44,872 bases of DNA from Synechococcus sp. M44_DOE_062 (GTDB taxonomy: Bacteria; Cyanobacteriota; Cyanobacteriia; Thermostichales; Thermostichaceae). A program made the position numbers and the translations under genes. Below are positions 16,137-24,022 of the stretch, piece by piece. Below the pieces are notes generated by a model that saw only the letters and a list, made by a program, of their open reading frames with translations, had not been told where the DNA came from and made no database searches. Numbering within the stretch: the first letter of the stretch is position 1; each line of letters starts with the position of its first letter. The stretch spans positions 1 through 44,872 of the forward strand of contig DVDX01000074.1 in assembly GCA_015295985.1 (NCBI GenBank), read 5' to 3'.

Positions 16137-16784
16137 CTAGCGAGGGCCATAGGTTGTCCAGTAGCCGCGTCCTTGTCTTTTGGCTGCATCGGCAGCTTCG
16201 GTGAGAATGGAGCCGTACTTCAGGCCAGCGGTTTGTGGCGACAACAGGCCGTGCCCCAAAAACAGCATTTCCTGGTTGATGAGGGTATTGGCTTGCCAAA
16301 CGTAGGCGGGCAAGATGGGCGCAGGGGCTAGGGCAGGATCCAACTCCAAAAACACTTCACGTCCCAGCAAAGCAGTCTGCAAGTATTGGCCGGCATTGTA
16401 AACTGCCAAGGGGGTTTGTCCGCGCAACTCTGTCCAGTTGGGGTTGATCGGGTCAGGCAAGGGATCAATCCCAATCAGTTGCACCAGCCGCAAATCCAAA
16501 TCCCCTTCGAGCTGGACGACCAGGGTGTTGTAGTTGACCACCCGCACCACGGCTGCACGTTTGAGGTCGCGCAGATCTGGACGCGCCACCAATGTTAGAG
16601 CCCAACCGGGCAACGCCGAGAATATCAAAGGCAAGGCCAGAAAGCTGCCCAGCTTGATCAGGCTCTGTCCATTGGATGCAGGCAGGGATCTGGGACGGGG
16701 GGAAGTCGAAGCAGAACGCAGGGATCTTTGCAGCATGGACTTTACCCGTTGCATGGCGGACTTGACGATAGGGATGGTTCGCAT
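16137..16784 (-). CDS. SNase-like (thermonuclease-fold) secreted or anchored protein, probably inactive
   Basis: A 215-residue protein with a basic N-terminus and a hydrophobic segment at about 43-62 that would act as signal anchor or signal peptide (IKLGSFLALPLIFSALPGWA). The following domain resembles the staphylococcal nuclease OB fold: VVRVVNYNTLVVQLEGD then LRLVQLIGIDPLPDP, and a late segment TLINQEMLFLGHGLLS matching the family's C-terminal helix. The Arg of RLVQLIGID is kept, but the metal-binding Asp of the DGDT motif is changed (NYNT) and the catalytic Glu after the IDTPE motif is absent. Nuclease activity is therefore doubtful. ATG 16784 is the start. The distant family assignment rests on motif order. 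Confidence 0.65.
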   Translation of the reverse strand: MRTIPIVKSAMQRVKSMLQRSLRSASTSPRPRSLPASNGQSLIKLGSFLALPLIFSALPGWALTLVARPDLRDLKRAAVVRVVNYNTLVVQLEGDLDLRLVQLIGIDPLPDPINPNWTELRGQTPLAVYNAGQYLQTALLGREVFLELDPALAPAPILPAYVWQANTLINQEMLFLGHGLLSPQTAGLKYGSILTEAADAAKRQGRGYWTTYGPR

Positions 16785-17223
16785 GTTTGACCTTTGAATC
16801 TCACACTGCCCTCACACCGCCGCCCACTGGGCCGCAATGCGGGATCCGGCTCACCTGCCGTCACTCTACAAAAAACTGGGGTAGATGGGTCAGCTCTGCG
16901 AAATCTCTCTCAATTTCAACTTCTGGACACGCTACCCTTCGGATCGGCATTCGTCAGCCCTGATAACCTAGATGGTCGTTGATGGTCGTTTCAGGTTAGA
17001 GTGAGACGCATGAGCTAGGGAGAGAAGCCTTCTGGCCCCGTACACTCAACATTGGGTTATGAAGGCAGTGTCGTAGTTTGAATCGAAATGACCATAATTC
17101 TTCGGGTAACAGTAGGGCTATTTTCTTGTCTCCCTTCTCTCTGAAGGGAAGGGGCGGGCGGAGCACTTGGAAAGACTCTCAGTCCAATTTGAAGCGACTA
17201 TCGTTGTCCAATCCTCAAATCTC
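16785..17223. other. 439-base gap between the SNase-like gene and yqeG
   Basis: No ORF is supported. A perfect 10-base tandem duplication (GATGGTCGTT twice) is at 16971-16990, and a 7-base-pair hairpin TCCCTTC-TCTCT-GAAGGGA is at 17131-17149 without a T run on either side. The stretch after the yqeG stop may act as its 3' end, and the bases next to 16784 as the promoter of the SNase-like gene. Confidence 0.45.
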
Positions 17224-17712
17224 TCAAAAGCGGCGATCCAAGAGGGTAGCAGGCTTCTTTTCAACGGCTCCGGACAAGAGGGAGTTGACCAGCACGGTTA
17301 CCAACCCCAGCCGATTGCCTGCTAGAATATCGGTCAACAGGCGGTCTCCCACCATAGCCACCGCTTCTACTGGCAAGCCCATCTGGGCTACGGCCCGCCG
17401 CAAGGCCCGCCGTGAGGGTTTTCCGGCACGGTGAATGTAGGGCAGGTTCAAGCTTTCTCCAATTTGTTGAATCCGGTTGCGATTGAGGTTGTTGCTCACC
17501 AGCCAAATTTGAAAGTGCGGGCGCAACTGCTCCAACCAGGCCGCCACCGCGGGATCCGCCTCAGCTTGTCGAATGGGCACCAGCGTATCGTCTACGTCAA
17601 AGATGATACCTTGCACCTGCCAGGCCCACAGGTCTTCTGCCCGCAGCCGCAGGACGGTACCGGCCACCACCACATCCGGTTGCAGGAGCTTGAACCAAGG
17701 TTTGTGTACCAT
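17224..17712 (-). CDS. YqeG-family HAD IIIA-type phosphatase
   Basis: A small cytosolic haloacid-dehalogenase phosphatase. The nucleophile motif FDVDDTL gives Asp39 and Asp41. Motif II is LVSNN, motif III includes the Lys in AGKPSRRALR, and motif IV is MVGDRLLTDILAGNRLG. The 162-residue length and the NLPYIHRAGKP segment are typical of the YqeG family, whose plant and yeast relatives include phosphatidylglycerophosphate phosphatase. In this organism the gene might supply that step, which matters for thylakoid phosphatidylglycerol, but this is inference. The start at 17712 is 11 bases after the stop of mltG on the same strand, so the two are probably cotranscribed. Confidence 0.88.
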   Translation of the reverse strand: MVHKPWFKLLQPDVVVAGTVLRLRAEDLWAWQVQGIIFDVDDTLVPIRQAEADPAVAAWLEQLRPHFQIWLVSNNLNRNRIQQIGESLNLPYIHRAGKPSRRALRRAVAQMGLPVEAVAMVGDRLLTDILAGNRLGLVTVLVNSLLSGAVEKKPATLLDRRF

Positions 17713-17723
17713 CCCCTCCTCGG

Positions 17724-18899
17724 CTAAGGACTTGGTTGAGGATTATGGGGGGATCCCTGGGCAGCTTGCCGACGCTCTTGAATAATTTGCAATTGGGCTG
17801 CCTCGTGCTCTGCTAGGGTTTTGCTGAAAACGTGGGTGCCATCGTAGCGGGCCACAAAGTAGAGATAGTCGGTTTGCTCAGGCTCCAAAACGGCTTTTAA
17901 GCTGGCCAAGCCCGGACTGGCAATGGGGCCGGGGGGCAAGCCCGGGTTGAGGTAGGTGTTGTAGGGAGAGGGGGTACGTACCTCCGCAAGGGTGAGGCGG
18001 CGATCTGGGGTTTGCCGGATATTCAAGGCATATTCCACCGTCGGATCGGCTCCCAGGGGGATCCCTTTCTTAAGCCGGTTCAGGAAGACACCTGCAATCA
18101 AAGCGCGTTCTTCCGGCACCACGGCCTCCCGCTCCACAATGCTGGCCAGGGTAACCCACTCGTGCAGAGATAGGGAAGGGGTATGTTGGCGAAACAGGGG
18201 CAGGGCCACCGCGACAAATCGTTGCAGCATGGCGTTGACCACCAACTGGGCCTTTTCCCGATCCGGCAGGGATCCCTCCACCTGTTCGACGGGGAAAAGA
18301 TAGGTGTCTGGGAACAGGTAGCCTTCTAGAGAGCTCAAGTTGGGGGGTAGCCAGTCGAGGGGGGGAATCACCCGGGTCACGGCAATGAAGGCTTCGGCTG
18401 CCAGCCACTTGCGTTGGGCCAAAGCCTCTGCCATTTGTTCAATCCGCCAGCCCTCTGGGATGGTCAGCCGTCTCTGTAAGATCCTTCCCTGCCGCAGTTG
18501 TTGGGCCACGGCCAGCATGTCTTGGTTGGGATCCAAAGCATAGGTGCCCGCCTGAAACACCCAATCCCGACCGAAAGTGCGGCTCCACAACTCCCAGGCC
18601 AGAGCAGAGCGAATCACCCCTGCTTGGCGAAGTTTTTGCCCAATCCAACGGCTGCTGCTGCCCGGCGGGATCACCACCTGGATTGGTTCTGAACCGCCCA
18701 CCGGCTGTAGCCAGGTCATCCACTGCCAGTAGCCCAATCCCCCGGCCAGAACCAGCAGGAGAATCAAGCTCTGCAAAAGGCGCCGACCCCAGCGTTTGTG
18801 GAAGCGTTGCTTGGCAACATGGGGTGCCGTAGGCACAGCGCTTTGGGCAGCAGAGCGTTCGGGCGAGACGGGATCCTGATACTGAACGTGATCTGTCAT
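17724..18899 (-). CDS. mltG: Endolytic murein transglycosylase MltG (YceG-like)
   Basis: An inner-membrane lytic transglycosylase that cleaves nascent glycan strands and sets their length. A cytoplasmic tail is followed by one transmembrane helix (SLILLLVLAGGLGYWQW), a LysM-like region with RLTIPEGWRIEQMAEAL, and the YceG catalytic domain. The domain carries LASIVEREAVVPEERALIAGVFLNRL (catalytic Glu), GIPLGADPTVEYAL, SPYNTYLNPGLPPGPIASPG and YFVARYDGTHVFSKTLAEH. The length of about 391 residues is normal. ATG 18899 is chosen over 18929 because GGGAGG lies eight bases before it. It is followed immediately by the YqeG-family gene. Confidence 0.93.
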   Translation of the reverse strand: MTDHVQYQDPVSPERSAAQSAVPTAPHVAKQRFHKRWGRRLLQSLILLLVLAGGLGYWQWMTWLQPVGGSEPIQVVIPPGSSSRWIGQKLRQAGVIRSALAWELWSRTFGRDWVFQAGTYALDPNQDMLAVAQQLRQGRILQRRLTIPEGWRIEQMAEALAQRKWLAAEAFIAVTRVIPPLDWLPPNLSSLEGYLFPDTYLFPVEQVEGSLPDREKAQLVVNAMLQRFVAVALPLFRQHTPSLSLHEWVTLASIVEREAVVPEERALIAGVFLNRLKKGIPLGADPTVEYALNIRQTPDRRLTLAEVRTPSPYNTYLNPGLPPGPIASPGLASLKAVLEPEQTDYLYFVARYDGTHVFSKTLAEHEAAQLQIIQERRQAAQGSPHNPQPSP

Positions 18900-19015
18900 C
18901 GCCTTACCCTCCCAATGGCCTGAGTACACCCTTGAGCCAGGTTATCCTCCAGACTCAATCCCGGCTAGGGCGTCGCCGGACTCGCAAGGCTGACCTCAGT
19001 GTAGCCTCGCTCCCC

Positions 19016-19783
19016 TCAACTTGGGATCAACTCTCCTGGGCCGGGGATCCCGTTGTTCTTGACCGTTCGCTGTCCGATCCAAGTGCCGATGGGCTCTCCT
19101 TGCACCACTCGATAGATATTGCCAGGGGTAGTCAGGTCAAAGACCACGATGGGCAGTTGATTCTCTTTGCAGAGGGCAATGGCGGTGCTGTCCATCACCC
19201 GCAAATCGTGGGTGAGCACATCCTGATAGCTGAGAACATCGTAGCGGCGGGCTTGGGGATGGGTCTTGGGATCCGCATCGTAAACCCCGTCCACCTTGGT
19301 GGCTTTGAAAATCACCTCAGCATCAATCTCAGCCGCCCGCAAGGCCGCAGTCGTGTCGGTGGTGAAGAAGGGGTTGCCGGATCCCGCCCCAAAAATCACC
19401 ACCCGCCCCTTTTCCAGGTGACGAATGGCACGGCGACGAATGTAGGGCTCTGCCACCTCCTGCATGGCAATGGCCGTCTGCACCCGGGTGGGGATCCCGG
19501 CTCGCTCGATGGCATCCTGTAGGGTTAAGGCGTTGATGACAGTGGCCAGCATTCCTACGTAGTCGGCAGAGGCCTGATCCATGCCTTGGGCAGCCGCCTC
19601 TTTGCGCCCGCGCCAGATGTTGCCCCCCCCCACCACAATTGCCACCTGCACACCGGCCCGCACCACCGAGGCCACTTCGCCGGCAATGGAGTGCAAGATG
19701 ACAGGATCGATCCCGTAGGGACGCTCCCCCATCAGGGCTTCACCACTCAGCTTCAGTAGAATCCGTCGATATTTCATGCTCAT
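19016..19783 (-). CDS. pyrH: UMP kinase
   Basis: Phosphorylates UMP to UDP in pyrimidine nucleotide synthesis; a hexameric amino-acid-kinase-fold enzyme. Seen: [15 protein letters not shown] near the N-terminus, the glycine-rich [13 protein letters not shown], the [19 protein letters not shown] segment, and [20 protein letters not shown], all diagnostic of PyrH. From ATG 19783 (MSMKYRR) it has 255 residues; ATG 19777 is two codons further in. The longer frame to 19867 has no family resemblance. In many bacteria pyrH precedes frr; no frr is seen within the window downstream, and MltG follows after about 115 bases. Confidence 0.95.
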   Translation of the reverse strand: MSMKYRRILLKLSGEALMGERPYGIDPVILHSIAGEVASVVRAGVQVAIVVGGGNIWRGRKEAAAQGMDQASADYVGMLATVINALTLQDAIERAGIPTRVQTAIAMQEVAEPYIRRRAIRHLEKGRVVIFGAGSGNPFFTTDTTAALRAAEIDAEVIFKATKVDGVYDADPKTHPQARRYDVLSYQDVLTHDLRVMDSTAIALCKENQLPIVVFDLTTPGNIYRVVQGEPIGTWIGQRTVKNNGIPGPGELIPS

Positions 19784-19875
19784 CCGCTCTAGCCCACCCC
19801 TGCATACGATAGCAGGTTTGTTGGACTGGCTCCGCTCACCGTGCCGACCGACAAAGCACCTGGACAAAACTGCCC

Positions 19876-20025
19876 TTACTGCTGTTCTTCGCCAGCGCTG
19901 GCCTCATTGTCGCGGGGGGTAGAACGGAAGCGGCGACCGTTGCGAGCACGACTCTTTTGGAACTGTTTGGCATATTCACGGTTGCGCTCGGCTTTTTCCC
20001 GCTTCAGGTTGCGTTTTTTGGCCAT
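19876..20025 (-). CDS. Small basic 49-residue protein
   Basis: A short gene found by reading the minus strand: [20 protein letters not shown], then [10 protein letters not shown] and [10 protein letters not shown], then an acidic EASAGEEQQ tail. About a third of residues are Lys or Arg, and there is no hydrophobic core, so it is likely an RNA- or ribosome-binding peptide or an intrinsically disordered protein. I recall similar short basic proteins in other cyanobacteria but cannot name a family. ATG 20025 follows a modest AGGAAAA ribosome-binding sequence. A TATTAT-like -10 on the minus strand near 20067-20073 could be its promoter. Confidence 0.65.
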   Translation of the reverse strand: MAKKRNLKREKAERNREYAKQFQKSRARNGRRFRSTPRDNEASAGEEQQ

Positions 20026-20125
20026 GCTGGTTTTCCTAACCGGTTATCCGGTATATGGTGAAGTGCTATAATAAGGCGTTCTTCATCGTAACATGCTTGG
20101 TCGGAACTTTTCTGGGGCTTTCTGC

Positions 20126-20461
20126 TCAACTGGCTATGGGCAGGGATCCCCACAACAAGGCCAAGCCCATCAACACAAACCCCACCCCTGCCAGGGTTTT
20201 GATCCAGCGAGGTGGGATCAGGCGGGCCACCCAAGCTCCTGCCCACACCCCAATTAGGCTGGTACTGATCAAAGCAGCAGCAGCGCCCAAAAAGATTACC
20301 CCGGCATTCTGCGAGCGGGCACTGAGGAGCAAGGTTGCCAACTGGGTTTTATCGCCCATTTCGGCCAGTAGAATCGAGCCAAAGCTCACTAGGGCAGCCC
20401 GTCCGGCCATTTTCCCCAGCCAAAAAGATGGGGTTCGGCTGTCGTTGTCTTGGATCAACAC
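20126..20461 (-). CDS. GDT1/TMEM165-family transporter, half-size subunit A
   Basis: A small polytopic membrane protein of the UPF0016/GDT1 family. One signature EMGDKTQLATLLLSAR is present, followed by two further helices (VIFLGAAAALISTSLIGVWAGAW and LAGVGFVLMGLALLWG). Full-length GDT1 proteins carry two such repeats; this 111-residue protein carries one and must pair with another copy. Relatives in cyanobacteria (Mnx) and plastids (PAM71) export or import Mn2+ and Ca2+ across thylakoid or plasma membrane. GTG 20461 or the adjacent TTG could start it; an internal ATG at 20410 is a third option. The partner gene lies 58 bases upstream on the same strand. Confidence 0.82.
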   Translation of the reverse strand: MLIQDNDSRTPSFWLGKMAGRAALVSFGSILLAEMGDKTQLATLLLSARSQNAGVIFLGAAAALISTSLIGVWAGAWVARLIPPRWIKTLAGVGFVLMGLALLWGSLPIAS

Positions 20462-20519
20462 GTTCCTCTGTTGTTCTCCGCTCTATCCTGTCGGCTTGGT
20501 CTCGGCAACTTAGGGTGGG

Positions 20520-21059
20520 CTAGTCTTCTGGGAGATCATCCCCCCACCATTCCTGCCACAGCACATAGCCCCCGATCACCAGGAACCCTGCACCCGCCAA
20601 CCATTGTAGCCAGCCTGGGGGAACGACTTGCCCCAGACCTTCCCCCAACACTACGCTGAGCAAGCTGGCGGTCACCAAGGCACCGGCGGAACCGAAAAAG
20701 ATTGCCCAAGGCGATTGAGATTGGGCACTCATGAGCAAGGTTGCCAACTGGGTTTTGTCGCCCATTTCCGCCACAAATACGGTTAAAAAAGTAACAAGCC
20801 AGAGTTGCAGCGGGGATCCCTCTGGGAGATTGCTGTCGGAAGAGGGGGATTCAGTGAGGGGCGGTGCCGCCGGAAGCTCAGTATGGGGAGCGGGAGACAA
20901 GGCCAAACTCTCCCCAGCGGGCTGGAAATCCACAGCGGATCCATTCCCGTAGAGATAGCGCTGCCCAACGGCCAAGAAGCCAAAGCAGAGAGCCGAGGAC
21001 AAGACAATCAGCCCCAAGCCCAGGGCCATTTGCCCCTGCCAAGAACGCGGCGAAGCCAT
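20520..21059 (-). CDS. GDT1/TMEM165-family transporter, half-size subunit B
   Basis: The second half-size GDT1 protein. It starts with a hydrophobic segment (ALGLGLIVLSSALCFGFLAVG) that may be a signal peptide or extra helix, then a Ser/Pro-rich linker of about 50 residues. The single GDT1 repeat carries VAEMGDKTQLATLLMSAQSQ and two more helices. It is more elaborate than its neighbour, which supports a heteromeric pair with distinct roles, probably a manganese/calcium cation exchanger as in Synechocystis Mnx; that function is family inference. ATG 21059 is the start. The tRNA with CAU anticodon begins 87 bases away on the other strand. Confidence 0.82.
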   Translation of the reverse strand: MASPRSWQGQMALGLGLIVLSSALCFGFLAVGQRYLYGNGSAVDFQPAGESLALSPAPHTELPAAPPLTESPSSDSNLPEGSPLQLWLVTFLTVFVAEMGDKTQLATLLMSAQSQSPWAIFFGSAGALVTASLLSVVLGEGLGQVVPPGWLQWLAGAGFLVIGGYVLWQEWWGDDLPED

Positions 21060-21145
21060 GGCATCAGACCCTAACCACCGACATGCAGCTTATCCTGTTT
21101 TCAGCCGGTTCTGGAGAAGGCAAGAGCGCTAGAGTAGAAGAATCA

Positions 21146-21218
21146 GGGGCGTTGGCCGAGCGGTTTAGGCAGCAAACTCATAATTTGCCTTACACAGGTT
21201 CGATCCCTGTACGCCCCA
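21146..21218 (+). tRNA. tRNA with CAU anticodon, probably tRNA-Ile2 (lysidine type)
   Basis: A 73-base cloverleaf with acceptor stem GGGGCGT/ACGCCCC, discriminator A, D arm GGCCGAGCGGTTTAGGC, anticodon stem GCAAA/TTTGC with loop CTCATAA (anticodon CAT), and T loop GTTCGATC. CAT can mean Met or the lysidine-modified Ile2. The loop sequence and D arm resemble plastid trnI-CAU more than initiator or elongator tRNA-Met, so Ile2 is favoured. CCA is not encoded. Confidence 0.8.
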
Positions 21219-21274
21219 CTGGGAAAATCTGTGCTGGACGAGGTTGCCGAGTTGAGGGCTGTTGACGCGCAGTT

Positions 21275-22648
21275 TCAAAGACGCGGGTTCAACTCTGTGC
21301 GGGATCCCGTATCTCCAGAGCGAGGGATCCAGCGCTCAGGCAAGGCGGCAGGGACTCCCCATTGGGATTGGAGCTGACTGAGGAATTGTCCCTGCTGGGT
21401 GCGAAAGCCGACCAGATCGGATCCGCCATTCATCAGGGCAAACCAAATGTCCCCCTGCTTGGTTGGCAGTACACCCGCCAAGGTGCTGACGCTCCTCAAG
21501 GTGCCCGACTTGGCAATTAGGATCCCCGGCAACAACCGCCGCTCCAACACCCCCACATCTTGACCAACGACGGCAAAAGCATCTGCCAGAGAGAGCCCCT
21601 GCTCCTCCAGAAGAGATTGGATGGCTTGAAGCATAGCTACATTGGCCCGCGGCGAAATGCGGTTTTCCACCCCTAGCCCGGAGCCGTTGATCAGTTGCAG
21701 CTCTTCTACCGGGATCCCGGCAATGGCCCGGACAATCTGGGCCACCTGGTCTGCTCCCCCCACCGCATCGGCCAACATCTCGGCCATGGAGTTGTTGCTG
21801 TAGAGGTTCATCAGCTTGACCAGGTGAATGAGGGGGGGCGACTCATGCCTGAGCAAAACCTGAGCGGCGGCTGGGATCTGCTGGGCAACCCGCACCGAAC
21901 CCAAAATCTCCACCTGCGGTCTGGGTGTGCCGGGGGGTAAGGTTTGAAATTGAGCTTCCGCTTCTGGCGGCCAACGCCGCGCATCCAGCCCCTGCCGTAA
22001 CAGGGATCCCGATTGCGCCACATCCCGGGAAAAGTTCATGTAAAAGCGGCCCACCACCACCAGATCCCCGCGCACTTGGCGGATCCCGTAAGCATTGAGC
22101 AGGTTGCCGACGGAGAAGGCTTCCTCCCAAACAAACAAGGGATCCTCCCCCCCCAGAACCCAGAGATCCCCCTGCAGCACCCCGTCGGCTGTTGGCGAGC
22201 CGGTGGTCAGCCAAGGGGTTACAAAGCGATGTTGTGGGCCAAAGTGCTGCAAAGCGGCCAGTGTCGTTGCCACCTTGGTTAAAGAAGCAGCCGGCAAGGG
22301 TGTGGATCCCTGATGCTGTCCCAAAACAAGAATTCTGCCCCGCTGAGGGGAACGATCCTCCATCTGCAGCCAAACCCCCTGAGCTGTGGGCGAAAACCCC
22401 CGACCGGCCAACTGAGCCAGATAGGTTTCCACCTGGGGTTGCAGGGATCCCTGCTCCGTTGCCTGAGAAGTGGGAGACAAACTCAGCAACAGAATAGTTG
22501 CCGAGAGCAGCCCAACCCAACTCGAAACCAGCCGTCTGCTGGGCCAGCCCCACAGATGTCGTTCGTGCCGTGGCGTCAGCGTTGCAGAGCGATGGCGTTG
22601 CCCAACACCGTAGGGTGCTGTAGGCATGGCACTTTTCACGGAAAACAC
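21275..22648 (-). CDS. dacB: D-alanyl-D-alanine carboxypeptidase/endopeptidase, PBP4 (peptidase S13)
   Basis: A low-molecular-mass penicillin-binding protein that trims peptidoglycan peptides in the periplasm. The three active-site motifs are present: SLTK at residues 122-125 (nucleophile Ser122), SNN at 284-286, and KSG at 380-382. An N-terminal hydrophobic stretch (VGLLSATILLLSLSPTSQAT) at about 45-63 serves as signal peptide. The long insertion between SxxK and SxN is typical of class C PBPs. The start could be GTG 22648 or ATG 22627. The C-terminal codons abut a short tRNA-like sequence downstream of the CAU tRNA, on the opposite strand. Length and motifs leave little doubt. Confidence 0.92.
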   Translation of the reverse strand: MFSVKSAMPTAPYGVGQRHRSATLTPRHERHLWGWPSRRLVSSWVGLLSATILLLSLSPTSQATEQGSLQPQVETYLAQLAGRGFSPTAQGVWLQMEDRSPQRGRILVLGQHQGSTPLPAASLTKVATTLAALQHFGPQHRFVTPWLTTGSPTADGVLQGDLWVLGGEDPLFVWEEAFSVGNLLNAYGIRQVRGDLVVVGRFYMNFSRDVAQSGSLLRQGLDARRWPPEAEAQFQTLPPGTPRPQVEILGSVRVAQQIPAAAQVLLRHESPPLIHLVKLMNLYSNNSMAEMLADAVGGADQVAQIVRAIAGIPVEELQLINGSGLGVENRISPRANVAMLQAIQSLLEEQGLSLADAFAVVGQDVGVLERRLLPGILIAKSGTLRSVSTLAGVLPTKQGDIWFALMNGGSDLVGFRTQQGQFLSQLQSQWGVPAALPERWIPRSGDTGSRTELNPRL

Positions 22649-22678
22649 CCTCTGAACATTCCGGCAACCGAGGGGGCA

Positions 22679-23059
22679 TCAGCTCATCAATTCCCAGCCA
22701 CCCTCTTCCACAGGCTCCACATCGATGGTGCCAGGGGGTGTTTGCCGATAAAAACGTCCGTCTGCAACAAACAGCGGCTCTCCACAATTGGGGCAAAAGA
22801 AACGGCTGCCCTCAATGGCTTGCGATTCTGACCCACACACCGGGCAGCGATCGGTGGTGATCCAGCGGCGCGCCCACCAGCGAAAGGCCAGGAGCACCAA
22901 TACCGGCAAGGACAGCAAAAACAGCAACAGGGCCACCAATCCGGCGACCAGCCACCCCAGCCCGACACTGGTCAGCAAAGCTGCCAACGCCAGGGATCCC
23001 AGCCAGAACCCCCAGCCACCCAGAGAAATAGAATAGGTTTTGGGCTGCTCAAACCGCAT
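22679..23059 (-). CDS. Small membrane protein with C-terminal zinc ribbon
   Basis: About 126 residues. Two hydrophobic helices occupy roughly residues 13-58 (FWLGSLALAALLTSVGLGW and LVALLLFLLSLPVLVLLAF). A soluble tail follows with two Cys pairs, CPVCGS and CPNCGE, spaced 15 residues apart, a likely zinc ribbon. The protein is probably anchored in the plasma or thylakoid membrane with the ribbon on the cytoplasmic side. ATG 23059 with GAAGGG upstream is preferred over the longer frame. It is 30 bases upstream of dacB on the same strand. No function is known to me. Confidence 0.75.
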   Translation of the reverse strand: MRFEQPKTYSISLGGWGFWLGSLALAALLTSVGLGWLVAGLVALLLFLLSLPVLVLLAFRWWARRWITTDRCPVCGSESQAIEGSRFFCPNCGEPLFVADGRFYRQTPPGTIDVEPVEEGGWELMS

Positions 23060-23415
23060 GTTCGTTTTCCCTTCCCGATCACTACGCTTGCCAACGCCGT
23101 CAGGATGCCGCGGGCCTTTTCTGAAGTATGTTAACCCAGGCGGGCCCGAATACCAGAAACAGTCCACCCCATGGCTCTGCCCTGTAGGCTAGCTCATCCG
23201 GCGTGGATAAAGGATCGGGTTTCCCGCACCCTTCCCGAGACTCTCCCGGCAGCCCATGCGCCTCAGTTGCGTCCCTGTTCTATTGAGCCTGAACTGAGCC
23301 TGAACGATGTCTTCAGCAACCAAGTCGGGTGGTGTCGTCATAAATGAAGTTATTATCAATTACAGAACTTATTGACTGTTACGGCGACGTTGCCCGACAG
23401 CGGAGGGGCGGCACT
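23060..23415. other. Divergent gap upstream of the Fur-family gene
   Basis: A gap of 356 bases. The last part is AT-rich (around 23341-23380) and contains AAGTTATTATCAATTA, which partly matches a Fur-box half (GATAAT-like on the reverse strand), and TTGACT at 23372 resembling a -35 element. This could be an autoregulated Fur promoter, but the match is weak. A direct repeat of GCCTGAAC occurs near 23287-23304. No gene is supported. Confidence 0.4.
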
Positions 23416-23862
23416 ATGGTCTACACCGAAGAGGCGTTCAAGGCAGAGCTCAATGCCAAAGGCTGGAGAGCCACTCGGCAGCGGGAGATCATCCTGCAAA
23501 CGTTTCAAAACTTGCCTGAGGGCACGCATCTGAGCGCGGAGGAGTTGCACAAAAAGTTGCGGGAAGAAGGCCACAACATCAGCCTTTCCACCATTTACCG
23601 CACCGTCAAGCTGATGTCCCGCATGGGTATTTTGCGAGAACTGGAACTGACTGAAGGGCACAAACATTACGAGATCAACCAGCCGGCCCCCCACCACCAC
23701 CACCATCTGGTGTGCATCAAGACCAACAAGGTGATCGAGTTCAAAAACAACGCCATTCTTAACATCACCCAGAAAGTGGCAGAAAAATACGGCTTCAAAG
23801 TGTTGGATTGCCAACTTACCATTATCGGCATCAGCCCGGAGGGGCAGCGCTCAATTTTGTAG
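23416..23862 (+). CDS. Fur-family metalloregulator, FurA-like
   Basis: A dimeric metal-responsive repressor of 148 residues. The winged helix includes GWRATRQREIILQTFQNLPEG, SAEELHKKLREEG and the recognition region ISLSTIYRTVKLMSRMGILRELEL. The metal-sensing hinge reads GHKHYEINQPAPHHHHHLVC. The sequence is closest to cyanobacterial FurA, the iron and oxidative stress regulator. The structural CxxC pair found in many Fur proteins is reduced to CIKT, and the C-terminus (GISPEGQRSIL) has no second Cys pair, so a structural zinc site is not obvious. ATG 23416 with GGAGG nine bases before it is chosen over 23344. Confidence 0.88.
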   Translation: MVYTEEAFKAELNAKGWRATRQREIILQTFQNLPEGTHLSAEELHKKLREEGHNISLSTIYRTVKLMSRMGILRELELTEGHKHYEINQPAPHHHHHLVCIKTNKVIEFKNNAILNITQKVAEKYGFKVLDCQLTIIGISPEGQRSIL

Positions 23863-24022
23863 CTAAAAGTACTAAAGCTCAGATTCCTATGCTTTTCCAG
23901 AAGAGGAAGTTCGGGATCCCTTCGGCATTCCTGAGCCAGTCAGCTCCAGACCCAAATAGGTGGCCACCTCTGCCAGATGCCCTCTTTCTAGAACTCTGAA
24001 TCATGAGCTTGCCAGGTACCCC

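Noticed and set aside
17131-17149. Hairpin TCCCTTC/GAAGGGA as a terminator after yqeG
   Set aside because: No T run follows in either direction; kept only as a note in the gap description.
21236-21310. A second tRNA-like sequence after the CAU tRNA (GCCGAGTTGAGGGC, AGTTTCAAAGA, GGGTTCAACTC)
   Set aside because: The pieces resemble D, anticodon and T arms of a Leu/Ser-type tRNA, but the acceptor stem does not pair and the stems are poor; it also overlaps the end of dacB. At most a decayed tRNA fragment.
23345-23377. Possible Fur box and -35 element upstream of the Fur-family gene
   Set aside because: Only a partial match to the GATAAT-based consensus and no -10 at the right distance from TTGACT; mentioned in the gap note but not called as a site.
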